From contig JAKACE010000151.1 in assembly GCA_021821705.1 (NCBI GenBank), positions 1 to 5,548 of the forward strand: a stretch of DNA of 5,548 nt. The letters are read 5' to 3'. Positions 1 through 5,548 of this stretch are shown in pieces (position 1 is the first letter of the stretch; the number at the start of each line of letters is the position of its first letter). The position numbers and the translations under genes were made by a program. This DNA is from Actinomycetes bacterium. GTDB taxonomy: Bacteria > Actinomycetota > Acidimicrobiia > Acidimicrobiales > Palsa-688. The notes under the pieces were generated by a model. The model made no database searches and was not told the DNA's origin. It was given only the letters and a program-made list of their open reading frames with translations.

Positions 1-1
1 C

Positions 2-337
2 AGCTCGGCCTCGGCGGCCGGGCCCACCCCGGCGACGGGTGCCCCTTCCGGCCGGCCGAGCGGTTCGCCCTCGCCGGCCGGCTCCGCGCCCACCGCGGGC
101 TCCAGCTACGCGGCCAGCTCCGGGGCCATGCCCGCGTCGGGGGCCGCTGCCGCGCCGGCCGGCTGCCAGGAGGCCGGCCCGGAGCGCCCTGCGCCCTCCG
201 CCCGGCTGCTACTACAGGCCGTGGCCGTCTACCGGTCCATCCCGGCGAGGGTCTACCTCTACCAGGTCGGATCGGGCCGCGAGGCCGTGGTGGTGGAGGA
301 CCGCACCTGCTCGGTGCTGGTCGAGGTGCCGTTCTGA
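2..337 (+). CDS. C-terminal fragment of a protein with an Ala/Pro/Ser/Gly-rich linker and a small folded tail (possible anti-sigma-factor-like protein)
   Basis: The reading frame is open from the left edge (first full codon at base 2) to a TGA at 335-337, giving 111 residues; the true start lies outside the window. Residues 1 to about 65 are low complexity (Ala, Pro, Ser, Gly), which looks like a flexible linker. The last ~45 residues are different: a helix-like stretch (ARLLLQAVAVYRSIP) followed by alternating hydrophobic strands (RVYLYQV, EAVVVED, CSVLVEVPF), which suggests a small beta-rich domain. Two Cys are present, at residues 55 and 103. I do not recognise the family firmly. A zinc-finger anti-sigma factor or similar regulator with a linker and a C-terminal sensor tail would fit, and murJ often lies near sigM and its anti-sigma gene in Actinomycetota, but that is inference. 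A surface or secreted protein is equally possible. The gene converges on murJ, with 61 bases between the two stop codons. Coding status is supported by high third-position GC and by the change from linker to folded sequence. Confidence 0.6.
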   Translation, partial: SSASAAGPTPATGAPSGRPSGSPSPAGSAPTAGSSYAASSGAMPASGAAAAPAGCQEAGPERPAPSARLLLQAVAVYRSIPARVYLYQVGSGREAVVVEDRTCSVLVEVPF

Positions 338-375
338 GAGCCTGTCGTGGACGTGGAGCTTGGACGAGGAGGTCG

Positions 376-423
376 GCCGGCTCCGCCCGCCCGGGCGGTC
401 ACCGGCGCCCGGTTAGGCGCCGG
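376..423. terminator. Two overlapping GC-rich hairpins at the convergent junction, possible bidirectional terminator
   Basis: Hairpin A has an inner stem CCGCCC (383-388) pairing with GGGCGG (393-398) around a 4-base loop. It is extended outward by GCCGG (376-380) pairing with CCGGC (402-406). Hairpin B is a perfect 8-bp stem, CCGGCGCC (402-409) with GGCGCCGG (416-423), around a 6-base loop. The two share bases 402-406, so the full form of A and B cannot coexist. Both lie where two genes converge, and hairpin B covers the last codons of murJ. Neither is followed by a T run on either strand, so this is not a classical intrinsic terminator. GC-rich hairpins without U tracts have been proposed as terminators in Actinomycetota. 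Confidence 0.4.
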
Positions 424-2618
424 GCCATGGCCAGGATGGGCTGCAGTTCCCGGATGTTCAGCAGTCGGGCCAGGTAGACGTACACTGCGGCCGCCGCCCC
501 CGCCTGCACGACCAGGCGCAGCAGCAGCTCCGGGTCGCCGGCGCCGGACGGGAACGGCACGCCGAGGGCCACCGCCACGGCACCGCTCGCCACGGCGGCC
601 ACCACGATCCTGAACAGCGCCCTCACTGTCAGCCAGCCGCCCAGCGCGCCGACCTTCCGGCGGAGGAGAACAACGGCGTAGAAGGAGGTGACCGTGTAGG
701 GCGCCACCCACGCCACGGCCAGGCCCGGCACGCCGACGGCCGCCGACAGCAGCGGGGCGGCCACGACGGTGAGGACGTTCTCGACCAGGTAGATCCGGAA
801 CATGGTCCGGGCGTCCTGCATGGCCTGGAAAGCCCTCATGAGCAGGAAGAACGCGGCGAAGCCGGGCAGGCCGGCCAGAAAGTACAAGAGGGTGGTGGTC
901 ACCAGGCGGGCGCCGGAGGACCCGACCGCCCCGTGGTGGATCGCGAGCTGCATGAACGGCTTCGCCACCGCCATGTACAGGAGGGCGACGGGAACCAGCA
1001 CCGCCAGGGTGGTTCTGAGACCCGTGACGAACTGCCTCTCGAAGGCCACCCGCCGGCCGGCGGACCATCGTTCGGACAGGTCGGGCATGATGGCCGAGGC
1101 GACCGACACCGCGATCAGCGCGTAGGGCATCTGGAAGAACTGGTAGCCGAACTGGTAGGCCGTCACGCCGCCCGCGGTGCGTCCGGCCAGGATCATCACC
1201 ACGGCGAGGGACGCCTGGTTGGCCAGGACCACGCCCATGAGCCACGAGCTGAGGCCGGCCATGCGGCGCACGGCCGGGTGCCGGGGGTTCCACACCGGCC
1301 GGAGGCGCAGGCCCAACCGGTGCATGGACGGCAGCTGTACCAGCAACTGGACCACGTAACCGAGCGTGGTGCCGAGGCCGAGGATCAAAACGGCGCGGGT
1401 GTCCCGGCTGAGCCGGTCGAGGGTCTCGGTGGGGCTCAGCCCCTGGCGGGCGAGGAAGTCGTCGGCGAGCACCTTGGTGACGAGGAGGGCGGCGATGGCG
1501 ACCAGGTTGTTGATCACCGGTGACACGGCGGCCACCGTGAAACGGCGGCGGGCGTTCAGCAGCGCGGTGCTGGCGACCGTGGCCCCGAGGAAAAAGACCT
1601 GAGGGGCGAAGTAGCGCAGCAGCCGGGTGGCCAACGCCTTCTCGGCGTCGCTGGCCGCGCCGTGGCTGAGCACCAGGTAGAAGCGGATGACGAGCGGGGC
1701 TCCCACGTACAGCAGGGCACTGATGGCCACCAGCGCCACCGTGATGGCGGTGAGGATGGCCGATATGGAGCGCGACGCCTCCCGTGGGTCGTCCTCGTTC
1801 AGTTGTTCGACGAAGACAGGGATCATCGTCGCGGCCAGGATCCCGCCGAGGAGCAGGTCGTAGACGATGTTCGGGACGCCGTTGGCGTAGTTGAACGCGT
1901 CCGAGAGGACGCCCACCCCGAGCACGTAGCCGATCACCAGCACCCGGACGAAGCCGGTCACCCGGGACGCGAACGTACCGAACGCCAGGATGGCCGTGGC
2001 CTGACCCATGGACGGGGCGGCCTCCGCTCCGGGCGGGGGGCGGTCGGGAGCGCCGGTCCCGCCGAGGGGGCTGTGGGCCGGTGCCGCCGGGGGCCGGCGG
2101 GGCCCAGAGGGTGCCCCGGCCGCTACGACCGCATCCGGCTCAGGGGTGGGATCGGACCCGAGCGGGCGCGGCGCCAGCGGCTCGTAGAGGGGCGCCGGGC
2201 GGGAGCTGATACGCACCGGTGGCCGGGTGCCGGGCGGTGGGCCCGGCCGGGACTCCGGCCCCCCCTCTGCACCGGGGGGGCGCGCCACCGGTCCCGGGCG
2301 GCGGGCTGCGGCCTCGGCCTCCCGCCGGAGCTGCGTGTCCCGCTCCCGGCGGAGCTGCGTCTCCCGGTCGCGACGGCGGTCGAGCTCTCGCTGGTGACGG
2401 GCCGCCTGGTGGGGGTCGAGCTTGGGCAGCTCCACGGAGGCGTCCTGGTCGTAGAGGACGCCGGGCCCGGAACGCGCCGGAGGGCCCCAGGGGTTGCCGG
2501 CGGGCTCCTCAGGCTCTGCGTCCTGATCGAAGAACTCGCCGCGGCGACCCACCCGACCATCGTGGTCGAGCGGCAGGCGGGGGTCCAGTTCCTCGCCGGA
2601 GCGGCGCAGCCGGCCCAC
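399..2618 (-). CDS. murJ: Lipid II flippase MurJ (MviN family) with a long cytoplasmic N-terminal extension
   Basis: MurJ moves lipid II, the peptidoglycan precursor, across the cytoplasmic membrane; it belongs to the MOP exporter superfamily. The 739-residue product has its membrane core from about residue 204 (MGQATAILAFGTFASRVTGF) to the C terminus, with many hydrophobic helices; 14 are usual. Typical MurJ features are SRVTGFVR (218-225), SDAFN (239-243), LNARRRF and SPVINN (354-371), FFQMPYALIAVSVASAIMP (494-512) and RAFQAMQDART (595-604). Arg219, Arg225 and Asp240 match the conserved E. coli R18, R24 and D39, while the positions of E. coli R52 and R270 hold Tyr/Asp and Gln493. Residues 1-203 are an added hydrophilic region with a charged, probably helical segment (78-107) followed by a Pro-rich stretch. 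The mycobacterial C-terminal pseudokinase domain is absent. The GTG at 2618 is the furthest upstream start, because an in-frame TAG lies just before it. No Shine-Dalgarno sequence is visible there, and later starts (GTG at 2552 or 2435, ATG at 2009) are possible. High third-position GC continues through the extension, so it is probably translated. murJ is divergent from purB. Confidence 0.93.
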   Translation of the reverse strand: MGRLRRSGEELDPRLPLDHDGRVGRRGEFFDQDAEPEEPAGNPWGPPARSGPGVLYDQDASVELPKLDPHQAARHQRELDRRRDRETQLRRERDTQLRREAEAAARRPGPVARPPGAEGGPESRPGPPPGTRPPVRISSRPAPLYEPLAPRPLGSDPTPEPDAVVAAGAPSGPRRPPAAPAHSPLGGTGAPDRPPPGAEAAPSMGQATAILAFGTFASRVTGFVRVLVIGYVLGVGVLSDAFNYANGVPNIVYDLLLGGILAATMIPVFVEQLNEDDPREASRSISAILTAITVALVAISALLYVGAPLVIRFYLVLSHGAASDAEKALATRLLRYFAPQVFFLGATVASTALLNARRRFTVAAVSPVINNLVAIAALLVTKVLADDFLARQGLSPTETLDRLSRDTRAVLILGLGTTLGYVVQLLVQLPSMHRLGLRLRPVWNPRHPAVRRMAGLSSWLMGVVLANQASLAVVMILAGRTAGGVTAYQFGYQFFQMPYALIAVSVASAIMPDLSERWSAGRRVAFERQFVTGLRTTLAVLVPVALLYMAVAKPFMQLAIHHGAVGSSGARLVTTTLLYFLAGLPGFAAFFLLMRAFQAMQDARTMFRIYLVENVLTVVAAPLLSAAVGVPGLAVAWVAPYTVTSFYAVVLLRRKVGALGGWLTVRALFRIVVAAVASGAVAVALGVPFPSGAGDPELLLRLVVQAGAAAAVYVYLARLLNIRELQPILAMARRLTGRR
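2327..2374. repeat. Two tandem 24-base units inside murJ, encoding a charged 8-residue repeat
   Basis: Bases 2327-2350 and 2351-2374 match at 20 of 24 positions, and both begin GGAGCTGCGT. On the minus strand they encode the near-identical stretch DRETQLRR/ERDTQLRR at about residues 84-99 of the murJ extension. The flanking DNA is only loosely similar. The 24-base period keeps the reading frame, and the product is highly charged and probably helical. Confidence 0.7.
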
Positions 2619-2624
2619 TACTGT
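2619..2624 (+). promoter_or_regulatory. Possible -10 element of a leaderless purB promoter
   Basis: TACTGT fits the actinobacterial -10 pattern TAnnnT and ends 6 bases before the purB GTG at 2631. That places the predicted transcription start at or next to the start codon, as in leaderless transcripts. It sits in a small AT-richer pocket (2617-2628) within very GC-rich DNA. No good -35 hexamer is seen about 17 bases upstream, and purB has no Shine-Dalgarno sequence, which also fits a leaderless mRNA. The element lies in the 12-base gap between the two start codons, so the promoter must overlap the 5' end of murJ. Short motifs of this kind arise by chance. Confidence 0.45.
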
Positions 2625-2630
2625 CTAACC

Positions 2631-4010
2631 GTGAATCCCACAGGAGCCACCGGCGCGCTCTCGCCCCTGGACGGCCGTTACGCCTCCCAGGCGGAGCCCT
2701 ACGCGCGGGCCTTCTCGGAGGAGGCCCTCTTCCGCCAGCGCTTCCGGGTGGAGGTCGAGTGGCTCCGCACGCTGTCGCACCATCCCGGCCTCGGCGAGCT
2801 GCCGCCGCTCGCGGCGGACGTGGACCGCCGTCTCGGCGCCTGGGTCGAGGGCTTCGGGCCCGAGGACGTAGCCCGTATCAAGGAGGTCGAGCGGCGGACC
2901 AACCACGACGTCAAAGCGGTCGAGTACTACCTGAAGGAGAGGCTGGCCGGGATCGGGTTCGACGCCGGCCAGGCCGAATTCGTGCATTTCGCCTGCACGT
3001 CGGAGGACATCAACAACCTGTCCCACGCCCTGATGCTGAAGGAGGGCCTGGAACGGGCATGGCTGCCGCAGGCCGAGGCGCTCGCCGCCGAGGTGTGGGC
3101 GCTGGCCCTCGAGCACAAGGACCTGCCGATGCCCAGCCACACCCACGGCCAGCCGGCGTCGCCGACCACCCTGGGCAAGGAGCTGGCCGTGTTCGCCGCC
3201 CGATGGGACCGCCAGGTGGCCCACCTGCGGGCGACGCGCCTGCTCGGCAAGTTCAACGGGGCGGTCGGGACCTTCGCCGCCCATGCCGTCGCCTACCCGG
3301 ACGTGGACTGGCCGGCGCTGTCGCGTACCTTCGTGGAGGGCTTCGGCCTGGCGTGGAATCCGCTGACCACCCAGATCGAGTCCCACGACGCGCTGGCCGA
3401 GGTCTTCCACGCCCTGGCCCGTTTCAACGCCATCCTCCTGGACTTCTGCCGGGACATGTGGGAGTACATCAGCCGCTCCTACCTCCGCCAGAGGGCGGTG
3501 GCCGGTGAGGTCGGCTCCTCCACGATGCCCCACAAGGTCAACCCCATCGACTTCGAGAACGCGGAAGCCAACGCCGGCATCTCCTCTGCGCTTCTCGAGC
3601 ACCTGGCGTCGAAGCTGATGGTGTCGAGGATGCAGCGGGACCTGTCGGACTCCTCGGCCATCCGGAACATGGGCGTGGCCGTCGGCCATTCGGGCCTGGC
3701 GCTGGCCTCGGCCCGCAAGGGTCTGTCCAAGGTCCGACCGGCCCCCGAGGTCATGGCCGCCGAGCTGGACGCCCAGTGGGAGGTCCTGGCCGAGCCGGTG
3801 CAGACGGTCATGCGCAGATTCGGGCTGCCCGAGCCCTACGAGCGGCTGAAGGAGCTGACCCGTGGACAGGCCGTGAGCGCCGACGACGTGCGCGACTTCG
3901 TGAAGGGCCTGGGTCTGCCTGCCGACGCCGAGCGGCGGCTCATGAAGTTGGTTCCCGCCGGGTACACAGGATTGGCGGCAGAGCTGGTCGAACGTCATCG
4001 CCCGGCTTGA
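2631..4010 (+). CDS. purB: Adenylosuccinate lyase
   Basis: This cytosolic enzyme acts twice in purine synthesis, releasing fumarate from SAICAR to give AICAR and from adenylosuccinate to give AMP. It belongs to the fumarase/aspartase superfamily and is normally a homotetramer. The 459-residue product closely follows the E. coli-type PurB along its whole length (E. coli is 456 residues): SPLDGRYA (11-18), RRTNHDVKAVEYYLKE (88-103), CTSEDINNLSHALMLK (122-137), SHTHGQP (169-175), GAVGTFAAH (210-218), the signature loop GSSTMPHKVNPIDFEN (295-310), QRDLSDS (335-341) and EVLAEPVQTVMRR (384-396). His172 and Ser296 correspond to the E. coli catalytic pair His171 and Ser295. The frame stays open far upstream, but that part is antisense to murJ. 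The GTG at 2631 places SPLDGRY about 10 residues from the N terminus, as in the family, so I chose it. The gene is divergent from murJ with a 12-base gap and is followed after 22 bases by the WS/DGAT gene. Confidence 0.97.
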   Translation: MNPTGATGALSPLDGRYASQAEPYARAFSEEALFRQRFRVEVEWLRTLSHHPGLGELPPLAADVDRRLGAWVEGFGPEDVARIKEVERRTNHDVKAVEYYLKERLAGIGFDAGQAEFVHFACTSEDINNLSHALMLKEGLERAWLPQAEALAAEVWALALEHKDLPMPSHTHGQPASPTTLGKELAVFAARWDRQVAHLRATRLLGKFNGAVGTFAAHAVAYPDVDWPALSRTFVEGFGLAWNPLTTQIESHDALAEVFHALARFNAILLDFCRDMWEYISRSYLRQRAVAGEVGSSTMPHKVNPIDFENAEANAGISSALLEHLASKLMVSRMQRDLSDSSAIRNMGVAVGHSGLALASARKGLSKVRPAPEVMAAELDAQWEVLAEPVQTVMRRFGLPEPYERLKELTRGQAVSADDVRDFVKGLGLPADAERRLMKLVPAGYTGLAAELVERHRPA

Positions 4011-4022
4011 CATCTATCCCAC

Positions 4023-4027
4023 GGAGA
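4023..4027 (+). promoter_or_regulatory. Ribosome binding site of the WS/DGAT gene
   Basis: GGAGA lies 5 bases before the ATG at 4033, a workable Shine-Dalgarno spacing. A second in-frame ATG at 4042 would be 14 bases away, so this site favours the start at 4033. It lies in the 22-base gap after the purB stop, with no visible terminator between the genes, consistent with a shared transcript. Confidence 0.6.
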
Positions 4028-4032
4028 CGGCT

Positions 4033-5439
4033 ATGGCCCCCATGCCCCTGAACGACTCGATGTTCCTCCTCGCCGAGCGCCGGGAGCAGCCGATGCACGT
4101 CGGGGGGCTGCAGCTGTTCCATTTCCCTCCCGGCGCGGGTGAGGACTTCCTGCGCCGCACCTACGACTCGATGATCCACTCCGATCCGGGGGAGATCGCC
4201 CCGCTCTTCCGGCGCCGGCCGCACCGGCCGGTGACGAGCCTCGGCGCCTGGAGCTGGGAGGAGGATCCCGAAGTCGACCTGGAGCACCATCTCCGCCACT
4301 CGGCTCTACCCCGACCGGGACGGGTGCGTGAGCTGCTGGCGCTGGTGTCCCGCCTGCACGGCACGCTGCTCGACCGTCACCGCCCGCTGTGGGAGGCGCA
4401 CCTGATAGAAGGTCTCGAAGGGAACCGCTTCGCCGTCTACTCCAAGGTCCACCACTCGTTGATGGACGGCGTCTCGGCGCTGCGGCTCCTGGCCCAGAGC
4501 CTGAGCCCCGACCCCGACGTCCGGGGCCTGCCCATGCCCTTCGCCGTCGGTGCTCGCCGGGCCCCGCCGGTGGGGCGGGGTCCGCACGGCGGGGGGGAGG
4601 ACGGCGGGTTGGGCGGGCTGCTAGGGGTCCCGGCCTCGGCCCTCAAGGCGACCTACGAGCTGGCGACGCTCGGCCCGATCGCCGGGCGGGCCGCGCTGAA
4701 GGCCTTCTTCGACCAGAACTCCCATCTGCCCGGACTCGGCCCGCGCACCATCTTGAACCAGCCCATCACCGGCGCCCGCCGTTTCGCCGCCCAGTCCTGG
4801 CCCATCGCGCGGGTCCGGGCGGTCGCCGACGCCAGCCGCACCACCATCAACGACGTGCTGCTGGCCATGTGCAGCGGCGCCCTGCGGGCCTACCTGACCG
4901 AGCTCGACGCCCTGCCCGACGACCCGCTGGTCGCCATGACGCCGGTGTCGCTGCGCCAGGCCGGGATCGACATGGGCGGCAACTCCGTCGGGGCGCTGCT
5001 ATGCAACCTGGCCACCGACCAGGCCGACCCGGCGGTCCGCCTGGCCCGGGTCCACGACTCCATGGAGCAGGGCAAGGCCACGCTCAGGGGCCTCACCCCG
5101 ACGCAGGCGACGGTGGCCAGCGCGGTGGCCTTGACGCCCATGCTGCTCGGCCAGGTCCCGGGTCTGCGCCGTCTGGCCGGGCCCGGCTACAACCTGGTCA
5201 TCAGCAACATTCCCGGGCCGAAAGAGGCGCTGTATTGGAACGGGGCCGAGCTGGAGGGGGTGTACCCCTTGTCCATCCCCACCGACGGCCAGGCTCTGAA
5301 CATCACCGTCACCAGCTACAACGGCAGCCTGGAGTTCGGCCTGACCGGCTGCCGGCGCACCGTCCCGCACCTGCAGCACCTGCTGGTCCATCTCGAAGAC
5401 TCGCTGGCCGGCCTGGAGAAGGCCGCCGCCGTGCCGTAG
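4033..5439 (+). CDS. Wax ester synthase / acyl-CoA:diacylglycerol acyltransferase (WS/DGAT family)
   Basis: WS/DGAT enzymes transfer a fatty acyl group from acyl-CoA to diacylglycerol (forming triacylglycerol) or to a fatty alcohol (forming wax ester), usually at the membrane or lipid-droplet surface. The 468-residue length is typical. The N-terminal acyltransferase domain has LNDSMFLLAERREQPMHVGG (6-25), RPLWEAHLIEGL (117-128) and the active-site motif HHSLMDG (140-146, HHxxxDG); His141 is the expected catalytic base. A Gly-rich linker (about 177-200) leads to the C-terminal domain, which has TINDVLLAMCSGALRAYL (271-288), GGNSVGALLCNLAT (315-328), SNIPGP (391-396) and SYNGSLEFGLTGC (428-440), all usual in the family. 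No lesion is seen. Substrate preference cannot be read from sequence; actinobacterial members most often make triacylglycerol. The gene is probably cotranscribed with purB. The start at 4033 is supported by a GGAGA site. The stop codon is 10 bases from the end of the convergent gene on the right. Confidence 0.94.
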   Translation: MAPMPLNDSMFLLAERREQPMHVGGLQLFHFPPGAGEDFLRRTYDSMIHSDPGEIAPLFRRRPHRPVTSLGAWSWEEDPEVDLEHHLRHSALPRPGRVRELLALVSRLHGTLLDRHRPLWEAHLIEGLEGNRFAVYSKVHHSLMDGVSALRLLAQSLSPDPDVRGLPMPFAVGARRAPPVGRGPHGGGEDGGLGGLLGVPASALKATYELATLGPIAGRAALKAFFDQNSHLPGLGPRTILNQPITGARRFAAQSWPIARVRAVADASRTTINDVLLAMCSGALRAYLTELDALPDDPLVAMTPVSLRQAGIDMGGNSVGALLCNLATDQADPAVRLARVHDSMEQGKATLRGLTPTQATVASAVALTPMLLGQVPGLRRLAGPGYNLVISNIPGPKEALYWNGAELEGVYPLSIPTDGQALNITVTSYNGSLEFGLTGCRRTVPHLQHLLVHLEDSLAGLEKAAAVP

Positions 5440-5449
5440 CCGACAACCT

Positions 5450-5548
5450 TCACCAGCGGGGGAGCAGGGCAGCCGCGGAGCGGGCTCGGAGAGCCCCGTC
5501 CCAGACCCCCGCCTGGTAGGCCAGGTCGTCGGCCAGCCAGGCCAGGGA
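5450..5548 (-). CDS. C-terminal fragment of a convergent gene, possibly a family 2 glycosyltransferase
   Basis: Reading leftward from the right edge, a frame with no stop gives 32 residues ending at a TGA (5450-5452). The product starts SLAWLADDLAYQAGVWDGAL and ends ARSAAALLPRW. The pattern of an Ala-rich helix, a Tyr-x-x-Gly-Val-Trp-x-Gly-Ala motif and an Arg-rich helix ending LLPR resembles, from memory, the tails of some actinobacterial family 2 glycosyltransferases, including those of mycofactocin clusters. That assignment is weak because the catalytic part is outside the window. Coding is supported by the open frame to the edge, third-position GC, and the sensible position 10 bases from the WS/DGAT stop in convergent orientation. 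The only competing frame is the plus-strand shadow running through the WS/DGAT gene to 5519. Confidence 0.55.
   Translation of the reverse strand, partial: SLAWLADDLAYQAGVWDGALRARSAAALLPRW
5482..5496. terminator. Small GC-rich hairpin downstream of the WS/DGAT stop, possible terminator
   Basis: GGGCTC (5482-5487) and GAGCCC (5491-5496) form a perfect 6-bp stem around a 3-base loop, about 43 bases after the WS/DGAT stop. It lies inside the coding end of the convergent gene. There is no T run after it, so a terminator role is tentative; codon content alone could produce it. Confidence 0.2.

Noticed and set aside
259..1293. 344-codon minus-strand frame overlapping murJ in another frame.
   Set aside because: Low-complexity Arg/Gly/Pro composition, and it lies wholly over well-supported murJ codons and the convergent junction. 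It is a GC-driven shadow.
2239..2290. Runs of C and G in the murJ extension as a possible frameshift or slippage site.
   Set aside because: The frame is continuous through the Pro/Gly-rich segment, and coding character is the same on both sides, so there is no sign of a break.
1662..2630. Long plus-strand open frame running into purB, which would give a 782-residue PurB with a 323-residue N-terminal extension.
   Set aside because: It is antisense to the conserved membrane core of murJ and has no family resemblance. PurB homology begins just after the GTG at 2631. Long open frames opposite genes are expected at this GC content.
2219..3508. 429-codon plus-strand frame overlapping the 5' part of purB.
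   Set aside because: Arg/Gly/Pro/Ala-rich product with no recognisable motif, out of frame with purB, whose motifs are unambiguous.
2625..4013. 462-codon minus-strand frame covering purB.
   Set aside because: Exact antisense of purB, with a His/Val/Gln/Gly-rich product typical of reverse reading of GC-rich genes and no domain-like pattern.
4389..5519. 376-codon plus-strand frame over the WS/DGAT gene that continues past its stop.
   Set aside because: Arg/Pro/Gly/Ala-rich shadow. The overlapping frame has all the WS/DGAT motifs, and the region after 5450 is better explained by the minus-strand fragment.
1..5548. Mobile element, CRISPR array, tRNA or rRNA, riboswitch, toxin-antitoxin or phage genes.
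   Set aside because: No terminal inverted repeats with a transposase, no regularly spaced repeats and no cloverleaf sequence were seen. Nearly the whole window is covered by the five coding regions described.

Overview
The window is GC-rich (roughly 70% by eye) with strong G/C preference at third codon positions and frequent GTG starts. With the protein types found, this points to a member of the Actinomycetota, possibly an uncultured or Acidimicrobiia-like lineage. That placement is an inference. No rRNA or other phylogenetic marker is present.

Layout, left to right. (1) Bases 2-337, plus strand: the C-terminal 111 codons of a protein with a long Ala/Pro/Ser/Gly linker and a small folded tail, perhaps the end of an anti-sigma-factor-like or cell-surface protein. 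(2) Bases 338-398: a short convergent gap. It and the end of the next gene hold two overlapping GC-rich hairpins that may act as a two-way terminator. (3) Bases 399-2618, minus strand: murJ, the lipid II flippase of peptidoglycan synthesis, with an unusual ~200-residue disordered and charged N-terminal extension. (4) Bases 2619-2630: a 12-base divergent gap containing a -10-like TACTGT placed for a leaderless purB transcript. (5) Bases 2631-4010, plus strand: purB, adenylosuccinate lyase, complete and with all catalytic motifs. (6) Bases 4033-5439, plus strand: a complete wax ester synthase/diacylglycerol acyltransferase (WS/DGAT) with an intact HHxxxDG motif, 22 bases after purB and probably cotranscribed with it. 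(7) Bases 5450-5548, minus strand: the last 32 codons of a convergent gene running off the right edge, with a sequence style like the tail of an actinobacterial family 2 glycosyltransferase.

The genes belong to separate processes: cell-wall precursor export, purine synthesis and storage lipid synthesis. I see no shared pathway and no sign of a mobile element, CRISPR array, tRNA, toxin-antitoxin pair or defence island. The region looks like ordinary chromosomal housekeeping and lipid-metabolism DNA. The points worth a second look are the very tight murJ/purB divergent junction, the repeat-bearing murJ extension, the overlapping hairpins at the murJ 3' end, and the unlisted gene fragment at the right edge. 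I did not find convincing evidence of an undescribed system.
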